Shown: piece after piece, positions 1-9,862 of the stretch | Position numbering within the stretch: the first letter of the stretch is position 1 | How the letters are laid out: each line of letters opens with the position of its first letter | Assembly (NCBI GenBank): GCA_903813345.2 | Contig: CAIIXF020000001.1 | Location: 31,513,556 to 31,532,643 of the forward strand | Direction: 5' to 3' | DNA length: 19,088 nucleotides | DNA from: Owenia fusiformis | Taxonomy: Eukaryota > Annelida > Polychaeta > Sabellida > Oweniidae | Program-made: the position numbers and the translations under genes | The notes under the pieces: generated by a model | What the model saw: the letters and a program-made list of their open reading frames with translations, nothing else | Database searches by the model: none | Told to the model about the DNA's origin: nothing

Positions 1-174
1 AGTGACATCAATAACTTCAAGCAGCGGCCTTCGATATCTCAGGCAGTGACCTTCGATATCTCAAGCTGTGACCTTTGATATCTCAAGCAGTGACCTACGA
101 TATCTCAAGCAGTGACCTTCGATATGTCAAGAAGTGACCTTCGTCGTCTCAAGCAGTAACCTTGGTGACCTCGA
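1..174. repeat. 22-bp tandem repeat array
   Basis: About eight head-to-tail copies of a 22-bp unit with consensus gcagtgaccttcgatatctcaa. Unit starts fall at 21, 43, 65, 87, 109, 131 and 153, an exact 22-bp spacing. Copies differ by one to a few bases. The first copy (1-20) and the last (153-174) are the most diverged, and the array may continue left of the window. No open frame covers it. It lies far upstream of the gag-pol gene and may be a host minisatellite or a repeat inside the 5' part of a mobile element. Confidence 0.85.
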
Positions 175-485
175 ATGGTATAGGCCTTTGTAGCCTGCAG
201 TTGAAACTCGAAGCAACTACGTTAGGAAATGATTTGATATTGCGATAAAACTGATTGAAAACCTGCTAAATATTTCATATTCGTTAACTGGTATGAAACG
301 TAAATGCATTGAAATATCTTGAGAAACTTCTATGTAGCTTGGTCAATGAAACTTAGTCAACTAAAGCTGATACTTCATGAAGCTTTGAGTACACATAGTT
401 CAGATTCGACGCAGTTTAATAGTGAATCAATGTGGTAACATTTTGCAAGTGAATATTGTATAAAACTGACTTAATTTTAGAAGCT

Positions 486-528
486 GGTGCAGTTCAAGCC
501 GATGCAGTTCAAGCCGATGTAGTTCGTT
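486..528. repeat. 15-bp short direct repeat
   Basis: Nearly three copies of gatgcagttcaagcc occur in a row: 486-500, 501-515 and a degenerate partial copy at 516-528. The same gcagtt words continue just after it. There is no coding content; it is probably replication slippage in AT-rich sequence. Confidence 0.6.
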
Positions 529-727
529 GCAGTTTGCAGTTGACAGCCCAATTTATGCAGTATAATTATGACATATCAATGTGTTTTATCATTTTAAAAT
601 GGACAACGTTTCAGGTTGCTGTGATTTAATGTAACAGCATTTAGGTTCAGTAGCTGCTGACAATTAATAAAGATAGAGATTGTGGAGCATACAATACAGC
701 AACAAACGGCAGTCACATCCTCAGCCA

Positions 728-925
728 TTGCCAAAGGGCAGTCCCTTCAAAAAGTTCATCGGTGCATACAGTAGCAGTATAGGTTGCCAAAGGGCAATCA
801 CTTCAAACAGTGTTGCGTAGCAGTGTAGATTGCCAAAGGGCAGTTACTTCAAACAGCAGTGCTTAGCAGTTTACATTGCCAAAGGGCAGTGACCTCAAAC
901 AGTGAATCCTACAAAAGTGATCTCT
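728..925. repeat. Irregular 46-56-bp tandem repeat
   Basis: Four copies of a unit headed by ttgccaaagggca start at 728, 784, 830 and 877, giving spacings of 56, 46 and 47 bp. Each head is followed by a variant of gtnacttcaaacag and then an agcagt-rich spacer. Repeats like this are common in LTR promoter regions and in host minisatellites; the sequence does not decide between them. Confidence 0.7.
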
Positions 926-1823
926 ACAAGTGTGAATACCATGTATCTTCTGCAAAGGCAGATATATTCCTGAAACATAAAATAAAGAATTGTTGTAAAT
1001 AAATAAAATTCAGTGAATTTGTTGTCTCGACTACCTTGAGAGAATCTCGTATTGAACGACCTCCCAAATAAAGACTTGTGTTAAATCCTGTTGTGTTTTG
1101 ATTATCCTGTGAATATCTACGTATTTGACTACTCCAAAATTCTTGTTCTCTTTGTTATCACACACACGCACAATACGCATACTTGCATATCAGGATCTCT
1201 CCACACCTGATGATTACAATTCCTGTGGAATTGCAAGCTCCATAATTTGTACATACATATAACTCCTTTCTACACATGTATTTGAACTTTTCGTTTAACT
1301 GCTTGCCAAATGCCTGTGGTGAAAGGCAGAATACATCAACTCATGCCATTTGAAAATGCTGCATTGATCTTTTTAATGTGTTGGTGCTAAACCATTGATG
1401 ACCATAAACAAATATATTTCTCCTGTATAACTTAGAAACGTCAAAGAACGTAATTCAGCAAAGAATACATACAGTTTTAATGGTAGCGTAACAAGATAAA
1501 GTGTGTCTTGCCCCCACATTGTGTTGATTAATCAAGGCCGTGTGCGGCTCAAATATATTCGACCAACTGATTGTTTGAAAAATAAATGTTGTCATAAGAT
1601 ACCCTTTGTGTGATCGTGAAAACCTTTGTATAACTGTATCGTTGAAAATATTATATGACAATACTGTGCCGAGGGCAGCGGCATACAGTGTGTATAAAGT
1701 GCATAATTTGCATTTATGTATACATGGTAACGAAGTTACCTGAATGCCATATATTTTGTGAAATAACTTGTAAAAGTCGCGGATTTTGCGTTTAGAAGAC
1801 AATTTTAAAGGTGTAATTTAGCA

Positions 1824-4800
1824 ATGGAGCCTAGAAATACACAGCATGATAATTTTGAAAACCATGAGAAACGGCAAATGAACTATGCGAAGGATGAACA
1901 GACATATGGAAAAGCGTCATCTATGAAAAATTGTGATTCTTCGAATGAAATGGAGAACTACAAGAGGTGTACATACAAGGCTAAGCCTGATACATATAAT
2001 GGCGAAATTTCATGGCGAGATTATGAGTCGCATTTTGAGATATGCGCAGAGATAAATGGATGGAACACGGTCCAAAAAGCTAAAATATTAGCAATCCATT
2101 TGACAGGCGCTGCTAGAGAAGTATTAACAGATACACCGATAGAAAGCAGATCAGATTATGAAGTATTAACACAGAGGCTGAAAACACGATTCTCCCCAGA
2201 GCAGAAGGAAATAAACAAGTGTAATTTGAAAAATAAAAGAAGGGGAATGTCAGAATCGTTGACTGAATTGGGGCAATATCTGCGTAGGCAGACAGCTTTA
2301 GCGTATCCTGGATTTGATTTTTCTTTGAGAGAAGAGATTGCCTTTGACCATTTTATGGTTGCAATTTCTAAACAGTCGGATATGAAAACTTATATCAGGC
2401 TCTCGAAAGCAAAAACCCTGGATGAAGCAATATCCGCTGGTCTAGAATGGGAATCTTACAAGGTTATAGATGGCGTACATGCAGAAGCCTCCGACCAAAA
2501 TGAAATTGAAAAGCCAAATATGATTTTGACTGTAGAAAAAGAACAAACCTATGTAGAGAAAATACTACAATTAGTAAAAGAGCAGCAAGAAGCCATCGAT
2601 GATTTAAATAGAGAATTAGCAGATATCAGATCATTTAATGGTGGTATTGATCAAAGTGAGAGTTTGAATACTTTACATGACGTCACGTGTTTTAATTGCC
2701 AGGGAAATCACACATCGAGTATGTGTCCTGATATTTTATACTGTACAAGATGTCACAATGAAAGACATGTTAAAGAATTTTGTACAACTGATGTGGGTGA
2801 AAACACAGGAGAAAGAAGATCTCATCATAGAGAATTCTCAAAATACAGCTACAACCACAAACTTAGGAGAAGGAGAAGACATTTTGAGAAGTTTGGTGGT
2901 AACAGAAACTATTATAGGGACAGTGTAACTGGAAAAAGTAATGTGGACAGAATACCAAGATTGGAGCAAGATTGGCGAAATCAAAACCAATCCAATGACA
3001 ATGGAAAAGTGGAGAGCTCTGGGACAGAACGAAACGTGAATATAGATTTTACCCCAGAATTGACTAAGATGGTGAAACAAGTAGAAAAATACAAAGACCA
3101 AGATATCATAAATAGCATTCTTGAAGACGGTTTATTTGTAAAAGCAAAACTAGAGACAGGGACGGTTAGTTTTCTAATTGACAGCGGATCATGTATCTCA
3201 ATCATCTCTATGGAAAAGTTCATGGAAATTGGAAAAGAGAAGGACATAATTGTGCCACCTTATAATGGGTTCAAAAATGCAGATGGCAGCCAGTTACCAC
3301 TAGTTGGCTACAGCAATATTAGCCTTGGAATTGGAGATGGCGTTTTTCAACACAAAATTTGGATAGCGCATATAAGTGTAGATGCCATTTTGGGAATGGA
3401 TTTTATGGTCCAGCACAAATGTATGTTAGACATGGGAAATGGACGCATGCGCATTGGAGAAAATTATGTAGATTGTTGGACACGAGATTCACAGCCTGTG
3501 ATAAAAGTACTTGTTAACAGCACAGTGAAAGTACCACCAATGAGCGAATTGATTGTGAAAGGTCGGATTAATAGAATAAGTGGTCCATACAATGTAGGCA
3601 AGAGGCAGTTAGGTGTTGTTGAACCATCACAAACATTTAATGACAAGCATGATGTAATGATTGGCAGGTCGTTGGTCGACCTAAAAGATAAAAAGGAACA
3701 GGTGATACCATTGAGAGTATTGAATCCGACAGATCAACCTATTGTCATATACAAGAATACAAGAGCAGCCGAGGTAGAGTTAATTGACAAAATCGATCAT
3801 GTTCTTGATCAGTATGGAAACAGGATAAATGCAGTATCCTCTTCAGATAGTAAGCCATCGCAGAATATTCCAGAGTATTTAAAAGATCTACATGAAAGAA
3901 GCAGTAAACATCTAAATAATGAACAATCACAGTTGATTGGAGATCTACTAATTAGATACAAAGACATATTCGCAAAATCATCAGATGACTTAGGGAAAAC
4001 ATCAATAGTTGAGCACACTATAGATACGGGGAACCATGCACCAATAAGACAACCTCCAAGAAGACAAGCCTTAGCACAGCAGAAAGTAGTAACAGAGGAA
4101 GTGGAGAAGATGTTAAAGAATGGGATTATAGAACCATCAAATAGCCCTTGGTCATCACCAGTGGTATTGGTTAAGAAAAAGGATGGAACCACACGCTTTT
4201 GCATAGACTATAAGAAACTCAACGAGGTTACGAGGAAAGATGCATATCCAATACCTCGACTAGACACGTGCCTTGACAGCTTAGCTGGAGCACAGTGGTT
4301 TTGTTCCATGGATTTAGCAAGTGGTTACTGGCAGGTCAAGATGCACGAGGCTGATAAAGACAAAACTAGTTTTGTTGTAAAAGATGGATTATTCTCATTT
4401 AACGTCCTACCATTCGGACTGACAAATGCCCCAAGCACTTTCCAAAGATTAATGGAAACAGTACTCCGTGGATTGCAATGGAAAACGTCCCTATTGTACA
4501 TCGACGACGTCCTTACATGGGGTACAACTTTTGAAAACACCTTGAATAATTTACAGGAAGTATTTGAAAGAATCAGGAAGTCTGGAATGAAGTTGAAGCC
4601 CAAGAAATGTTCATTATTCCAGAAAGACTTGATCTTCTTAGGACACAAAGTGTCAAGGGATGGCATTGAAACTGACCCAGTTAAAGTAGAAAGGATCGTG
4701 AACTGGAAGACGCCACGTTGCCAGAAAGAGGTACGAGCTTTCAACGGATTTGTAGGATATTACAGGAAGTTCATCAAGAATTACTCCACTATTGCAAGGC

Positions 4801-7064
4801 CTCTGAATCAACTTTGTGAGAAGACACAAAAATTTGTGTGGTCAAAGGAGTGTGAAACAGCTTTCCAAACACTAAAGACCGCAATAGCATCAGCTCCCAT
4901 ATTGGCCTATCCAGAAGCTGATAGTCAATTTATATTAGACACAGATGCATCTGACTTTGGTATCGGTGGTGTATTATCAATTGTTAAAGATGGAGTAGAG
5001 AAACCTGTTACATACTCAAGTCGAACACTCAATAAGTCGGAACGTAGATACTGCGTCACCAGAAAAGAATTGTTAGCCGTTGTTGTATTTGTCAAGAAAT
5101 TCAGACCATATCTTTATGGGAGGAAATTTGTCATAAGAACTGACCACAAAGCTCTCAAATGGTTGTTCAAATTCAAAGAGCCAGATGGACAAATAGCAAG
5201 ATGGCTAGAGATGCTAAGTTCCTATGACATGGAGATTCAACACCGTGCAGGAAAATCACATAGTAATGCAGATGGACTTTCAAGAATGGTATGTCCCCAG
5301 TGTGGTATGAAAGATGGGAAAGTCAACGCCATACATGAAAACACTTCAAGGCCACAAGAGAAACAGATACTGGAAGCATGGACATCAGAAGAAATTCGAA
5401 ATATGCAACTGAATGATAAGGACATCAGTCCAATTCTAAGAGCATTTGAAAGACAGAAACGACCGCAATGGAATCAAATTAGCAAGGAGAGTCCAGCAAC
5501 TAAACATCTGAATTCTCAATGGGATAGATTAGAAATAAAAGGCGGCATTTTGTACAGGCGCTTTGAATCTGACACTGGAGACAAGGTTACATTTCAAATG
5601 GTACTTCCCAAGAGACTGCACAGAGATGTATTGTTTCAGTTGCACAGTATGCCAACAGGAGGACACTTAGGAGTGATGAAAACTGTTGAAAAGATTAGGG
5701 AAAGATTTTACTGGCATAGTTTGCGTAGTGATGTTAGAAATTGGTGTCATCAATGTGACCAATGTGCATCACGGAAACCAAATCTAAAGAAGAAAAGGGC
5801 AAAGATGAAACTTTATCAGGTAGGAGCTCCAATGGAGAGAATTGCAACAGATATTCTGGGTCCTCTACCCACATCAGAAAAGGGAAACAAGTATATTTTA
5901 ATCGTAGCAGATTATTTCACCAAATGGACAGAGGCCTACGCAATGCCTAATCAGGAAACAGAAACAATAGCTGAGATAGTGAGCAAGGAATTTATTTGTA
6001 GATGGGGCTGTCCAATGGCCATGCACAGTGACCAAGGAAGAAATTACGAGTCCAAGGTTTTTCAAGAAGTATGCAAGGCTTTTGGAATTAATAAAACAAG
6101 AACCACGCCACTAAGACCATGCTCTGACGGAATGGTTGAACGGTTTAACCGCACACTAGAGAGTATGCTGAGCATGTTTGTAGAAAAGCATCAACGTGAT
6201 TGGGATGAGTACTTGCCATATTTGATGTTAGCTTATCGCACCTCAGTTCATGACACATCACAATTTACACCATGTGAAATGATGCTTGGAAGGCAATTGA
6301 ACTTGCCAGTAGATATAGTGTTTGGATCACCACCCGGAGAAAATGATAAAGAGGAGACTGAATATGTAGCAACAATGAAGAACAGAATGGAAAGTGCACA
6401 TGCCTTTGCTAGAGAGAGTCTCAAAAAGAACAGTCTAAGACAAAAGAAGAATTATGATATGAGAGCAGGAGATACCACAATGCATGAAGGAGATGCTGTT
6501 TGGCTGCATTGTCCAATAAGGAAGCCAGGTATCTCACCAAAATTGCAAAGACCGTATCAAGGACCTTACGTAATCACGAAAAGAATAAGTGACATAACGT
6601 TTAGGATCCAAAGATCAAAAAGGAGTAAAGCCACTGTAGTCCATATTGACAGGTTGAAACCATATACAGGAGAAAATAAGCCCATTTGGTACAGGAAAAG
6701 AGAAACAGATTTAGACCAGACAGTAGCGGAACAAGTAGAAAATCCAGTACATCAAGAGAGGCAAAGAGCAACACAAGCAGAAGCACCCGTGGACGAAGTG
6801 GAGCGAAATGAAACTGAGAATGATGGTGTAAATGAAGATGATGCTGATATACAGATGGATCAACAAGAAGATGATCATAGAGAATCAGAAGAATTTTATG
6901 AAGTTGAGAAAATTCTAGGGAAACGAAAAAGGAATGGAAGAGATGAATTTTTGTGCAAATGGAAAGGATGGGATTCTCGACATAACACATTTGAGCCATT
7001 CTCACATTTGAATGAATCTGCCAAAGAATACATTAGGAATCATGTGATTCCGGATGTAAAATAA
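1824..7064 (+). CDS. Ty3/gypsy (chromovirus-type) Gag-Pol polyprotein
   Basis: One 1746-residue frame carries all proteins for retrotransposition; Gag and Pol are fused without a frameshift. Visible order: Gag capsid-like region (about 60-215); zinc knuckles at 289-301 (C-x2-C-x3-H-x4-C, one residue short) and 307-320 (C-x2-C-x4-H-x4-C), then a basic arginine run (348-352); aspartic protease with DSG at 453-455 and ILGMD at 522-526; reverse transcriptase about 755-930, with D830 and YIDD at 892-895; RNase H with D1041, E1082, D1107 and D1150; integrase with a zinc site (H1274, H1281, C1311, C1314) and core D1343, D1403, E1439 (D,D-35-E); GPY motif at 1580-1582; an acidic linker; and a chromodomain about 1690-1735 (YEVEKIL, FLCKWKGW). 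Chromodomains of this class are known to guide integration to modified chromatin. The ATG has G at -3 and +4. Every catalytic residue checked is present and there is no stop or frameshift, so the copy looks recent and possibly competent. Confidence 0.97.
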   Translation: MEPRNTQHDNFENHEKRQMNYAKDEQTYGKASSMKNCDSSNEMENYKRCTYKAKPDTYNGEISWRDYESHFEICAEINGWNTVQKAKILAIHLTGAAREVLTDTPIESRSDYEVLTQRLKTRFSPEQKEINKCNLKNKRRGMSESLTELGQYLRRQTALAYPGFDFSLREEIAFDHFMVAISKQSDMKTYIRLSKAKTLDEAISAGLEWESYKVIDGVHAEASDQNEIEKPNMILTVEKEQTYVEKILQLVKEQQEAIDDLNRELADIRSFNGGIDQSESLNTLHDVTCFNCQGNHTSSMCPDILYCTRCHNERHVKEFCTTDVGENTGERRSHHREFSKYSYNHKLRRRRRHFEKFGGNRNYYRDSVTGKSNVDRIPRLEQDWRNQNQSNDNGKVESSGTERNVNIDFTPELTKMVKQVEKYKDQDIINSILEDGLFVKAKLETGTVSFLIDSGSCISIISMEKFMEIGKEKDIIVPPYNGFKNADGSQLPLVGYSNISLGIGDGVFQHKIWIAHISVDAILGMDFMVQHKCMLDMGNGRMRIGENYVDCWTRDSQPVIKVLVNSTVKVPPMSELIVKGRINRISGPYNVGKRQLGVVEPSQTFNDKHDVMIGRSLVDLKDKKEQVIPLRVLNPTDQPIVIYKNTRAAEVELIDKIDHVLDQYGNRINAVSSSDSKPSQNIPEYLKDLHERSSKHLNNEQSQLIGDLLIRYKDIFAKSSDDLGKTSIVEHTIDTGNHAPIRQPPRRQALAQQKVVTEEVEKMLKNGIIEPSNSPWSSPVVLVKKKDGTTRFCIDYKKLNEVTRKDAYPIPRLDTCLDSLAGAQWFCSMDLASGYWQVKMHEADKDKTSFVVKDGLFSFNVLPFGLTNAPSTFQRLMETVLRGLQWKTSLLYIDDVLTWGTTFENTLNNLQEVFERIRKSGMKLKPKKCSLFQKDLIFLGHKVSRDGIETDPVKVERIVNWKTPRCQKEVRAFNGFVGYYRKFIKNYSTIARPLNQLCEKTQKFVWSKECETAFQTLKTAIASAPILAYPEADSQFILDTDASDFGIGGVLSIVKDGVEKPVTYSSRTLNKSERRYCVTRKELLAVVVFVKKFRPYLYGRKFVIRTDHKALKWLFKFKEPDGQIARWLEMLSSYDMEIQHRAGKSHSNADGLSRMVCPQCGMKDGKVNAIHENTSRPQEKQILEAWTSEEIRNMQLNDKDISPILRAFERQKRPQWNQISKESPATKHLNSQWDRLEIKGGILYRRFESDTGDKVTFQMVLPKRLHRDVLFQLHSMPTGGHLGVMKTVEKIRERFYWHSLRSDVRNWCHQCDQCASRKPNLKKKRAKMKLYQVGAPMERIATDILGPLPTSEKGNKYILIVADYFTKWTEAYAMPNQETETIAEIVSKEFICRWGCPMAMHSDQGRNYESKVFQEVCKAFGINKTRTTPLRPCSDGMVERFNRTLESMLSMFVEKHQRDWDEYLPYLMLAYRTSVHDTSQFTPCEMMLGRQLNLPVDIVFGSPPGENDKEETEYVATMKNRMESAHAFARESLKKNSLRQKKNYDMRAGDTTMHEGDAVWLHCPIRKPGISPKLQRPYQGPYVITKRISDITFRIQRSKRSKATVVHIDRLKPYTGENKPIWYRKRETDLDQTVAEQVENPVHQERQRATQAEAPVDEVERNETENDGVNEDDADIQMDQQEDDHRESEEFYEVEKILGKRKRNGRDEFLCKWKGWDSRHNTFEPFSHLNESAKEYIRNHVIPDVK

Positions 7065-8531
7065 TCAGGGTACTTTTCCGAGCATAATGATTGTTGACGT
7101 ATAATAATGACACTTATAGAAGATTAAGGATGTTTAGAATATATATTGTTGTAAATAATTGTATAAATATGATGCGTTGACGATGGAACCCTCAGAGGAT
7201 TTATTTACAGTTAAAGGTGATATGAAGTGAATATTATATATTAAGATTCAAAAGTATGTGCTTCAATCATGATTGTAAATACTTGTATAGGTTGTTGATA
7301 GAAAACAAAAGTCAAGAAATGATTGGTGTAATGAATCAAATAATCTCAAATGCCATGTGAAAAGTAGAACAAAGAAAAAAATGTATATATAAGGTGGTGT
7401 GTAAAATTAAGAGAAGCAATATTAATCAGTTGTATAAACCAACTTTAGATGTTTTCCAAAACGCGTCATGTAATGCTTAAGAGTCAGCAAATACAGTTCT
7501 TGCCGTACTATATGCGTTCATGCAAGTAACTACTTGCCTTAAAGTGAATTGCATAGCTTGAAATAATGTATGCCGAAGTCTCTTTTGCAATGCCGTTAAT
7601 GATTATTTGGAAAATGTTGAAAGGAAGTGCTTGGTGATCCAGAGCCTATGGAGTGATTATTTGGCTGGTAGTTACAATAGTGGATATATTGTTGGAAATG
7701 TTGTTTAAGAAAATGAATCTTCAGGCGTGCTGGATTCGTTTAAGAAATTACAACATGTATTTTACTTCTGATTTGTGTGACTGTGAGTGGGCTCGTAACC
7801 CATGAAACGACTGACGAAGATTAAATGTGATGTATGAATGTTAATCATGTAAGAAATATGCTGTCCATTTTTAGACGATTTCGTCAACTGAAGATAGTTT
7901 AGATATGATTATGTTGTCGGCGTCATGAACCAAAACTGATCATTTTGAGTATCAATTGCTCATGCATTCTGTATTGTATTTACTTAGTGGATGTGCACGT
8001 ACATTTGTGCTATGGGGAGGTGTGATACGATATTATGAATTGTGTCTGAAAGTTTGGAAAGACAGTTGGATCTCGATATGCTTGGTAGCTGCTAAATCAA
8101 GTTTCACTGATTATGGTTATGGTGATCCAGGTGATACAACTTTCATAGAGTTGAAATAGTTGAAAATGATCAACTGGGATTAGAGTATTAGCTATGGATA
8201 TATAGAGAGAGTAATATTTTTGGAAACTATTGTCATTTCGATCCAGATATGGATGATTCAGTTTCTCTTGAATAAGATGATGCATATACATCTATTGTTT
8301 TGTTTGATAGCTGCTCATGTTTTGTTGAAGAGGAATACAGAAATTCCAACCCATATAACGAAATAGTGTGATAATCAAAATGTATTTGGTAGCTGTAAAT
8401 AGTAAAACCTATGGAGGAATACAGTATTATCATTAGCGGAAAATGTAAATAGCACTGGATATATATAATTTGGAGGAGATATGTGATTTGTTATGGCTAG
8501 ATAGTCATCGCCTAGAAGTAATTTTGTCTTA

Positions 8532-8561
8532 ACGAGGACGTTAACTAAAGAAAGGAGGGGG
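8532..8561 (+). other. Second polypurine-like module
   Basis: ACGAGGACGT (8532-8541) is followed 13 bases later by GAGGGGG (8555-8561). The same arrangement, ACGAGGACGT at 8901-8910 and GAGGGGG at 8921-8927, occurs immediately before the real LTR start. This upstream copy is followed by TGAAAGC rather than TGTAACGG. It may be an extra polypurine tract, or the relic 3' end of a related element. Confidence 0.4.
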
Positions 8562-8916
8562 TGAAAGCATCGTATCTGTGAATTTTTTTGTAAAAATTAT
8601 TGAAATCTGCATTGTACATAGATATTGATTGATATTTTTGGAGCTGTTTGATGTCTAAGTATATAGACCTAACAGAGAGTTGTCTACTAAGTTACATTTT
8701 AAAGCCAAGGCCTTAATTGCTCACCATGTGAAGTTTCTATGAAGTGGATTTGAGTTTTATTTTGAAGAGGAGCGTGAAATTTCAACAAAGAGAACTGGTC
8801 AGTAAGATATAATGAAGTGAAAGTTTTGAAAATATGGAAATGAAATGTACCAGTCACATATTTAACAAAATAGAATAGAGGAATATATTTAATGTTAATG
8901 ACGAGGACGTCATTTT

Positions 8917-8932
8917 ATAAGAGGGGGAGCTA
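8917..8932 (+). other. Polypurine tract of the gypsy element
   Basis: A purine run with a GGGGG core (ataagagggggagcta) sits directly before the TGTAACGG start of the LTR. This is where the plus-strand DNA primer of LTR retrotransposons is cut. Its position and orientation match the plus-strand gag-pol gene and show that the LTR that follows is a 3' LTR rather than a solo LTR. Confidence 0.75.
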
Positions 8933-9862
8933 TGTAACGGTCTGCTTAACGAAATTATTAATGCATAAAGCTTTCGCAGTTGCGGCAGTATGATATTTTA
9001 ATGTCTATTTCACTGAAACACAAAAACGGAGCAACACTTTAAATATGAATCCTGTGTGGTAGACTAATCGGAAATAAACCGGTTTTGTAACTACGAGGAA
9101 GCAAACCTTGACGGAAAACGCAATTCGAACGCGAGTTTAAAACTATTATCTGTAATCTGATTGGTTGATTTTATATCAACTCACGATTGAATCGAATGTT
9201 AGATCGCCAGCGTTGTAGGGCGTCAGACGATATCTGGAGGCACGACTACAAGGTAGGGCTATGCACATTTTCTAGGTGAAAGGATTCCTGTTCATGGACT
9301 TGATGTGACATCGGGATAAAGACTTCAACGACGATAGACAGCAATGAGCAACCTAAGATAAAAGATTCGTAAGCTGTGAATCTACAGCAGTCCGTTGGGG
9401 TGCCGTAGAAGCTGGAATTCGTTGATCGAAGAAACTATCACCGTGGGATTTCAACACACAGTCAGCCAAGTTCCCCGCCATCTCGAGCAGAACTTTCCAC
9501 GCCCACTTGAAGGACGATTTCCCACAACCATGTGCCTTATATCGTCTCGCATAGCTTTTATTATATTTTAATAGACATTTTAAATAGACATTTCTGTAGC
9601 TCTGGTTTAAAGTACATTTTACATAGACAATTCTATAATAATTGATTAGATTACTAGCATCATAAATACCATTGTTCTTTCTCTCAGTGCAATATTACTA
9701 TTTTGATCATACTGTTCTCTATGTTGATTTTAAATAAATAAACCTTGTACATATTGTTATATTTTACATCACTTGTGTTGCATATGTGTTGTATGTTGTA
9801 TTTGATATATTAGGTTCTGTTTAAAAAAAGTCCCTTTCCCCTCCCCGTTTCGTCCGGTTACA
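8933..9862 (+). repeat. 3' long terminal repeat of the gypsy element
   Basis: A 930-bp block begins TGTAACGGTC and ends CCGGTTACA, giving the TG...CA ends and short inverted termini (TGTAAC/GTTACA) expected of an LTR. The left edge abuts a polypurine tract. Overlapping AATAAA signals at 9733-9738 and 9737-9742, about 120 bp before the end and followed by GT-rich sequence, are suitable polyadenylation signals. A 12-13-bp motif (ttttaaatagaca and variants) occurs at 9566, 9578 and 9617. The bases outside the two ends (agcta and ttatg) do not form a target duplication, as expected for one LTR of a full element. No second copy of this LTR is in the window. Confidence 0.8.

Larger units (their letters stand above)
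175..1823. other. Non-coding 5' region upstream of gag-pol
   Basis: Apart from the short repeats listed separately, this stretch holds no convincing gene. AATAAA hexamers occur near 980, 1000 and 1070, the last followed by GT-rich sequence, which resembles the polyadenylation zone of an LTR or a transcript end. TGGTAGCGTAACAAG at 1481-1495 looks like a possible tRNA primer binding site 343 bp before the gag start, but the sequence before it does not match the end of the 3' LTR at 9862. I could not find a 5' copy of that LTR here. Confidence 0.5.
7065..8932 (+). other. Long 3' untranslated region of the gypsy element
   Basis: 1868 bp lie between the gag-pol stop and the LTR. The sequence is AT-rich with many stops in all frames. 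The longest frame (7956-8159, 67 codons) has no recognisable domain, and I see no env-like signal peptide and transmembrane arrangement. It is unusually long for a Ty3/gypsy 3' region. It includes a second polypurine-like module at 8532-8561, listed separately, which hints that an older 3' end or a nested fragment is buried here. Confidence 0.6.

Noticed and set aside
1455-1802. 115-codon minus-strand frame before gag
   Set aside because: It lies antisense in the leader region, is cysteine- and tyrosine-rich as expected from AT-rich shadow translation, and has no domain.
2838-7005. Minus-strand frames of 60-139 codons inside gag-pol
   Set aside because: They are shadows of the well-supported plus-strand polyprotein, with no motifs of their own.
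7956-8159. Possible env-like or accessory gene in the gypsy 3' region
   Set aside because: Only 67 codons, with one hydrophobic stretch but no signal peptide, glycoprotein or fusion features; stops surround it in every frame.
8933-9862. Solo LTR interpretation
   Set aside because: A polypurine tract abuts its left edge and the flanks (agcta, ttatg) do not form a target duplication, so it is better read as the 3' LTR of the upstream element.
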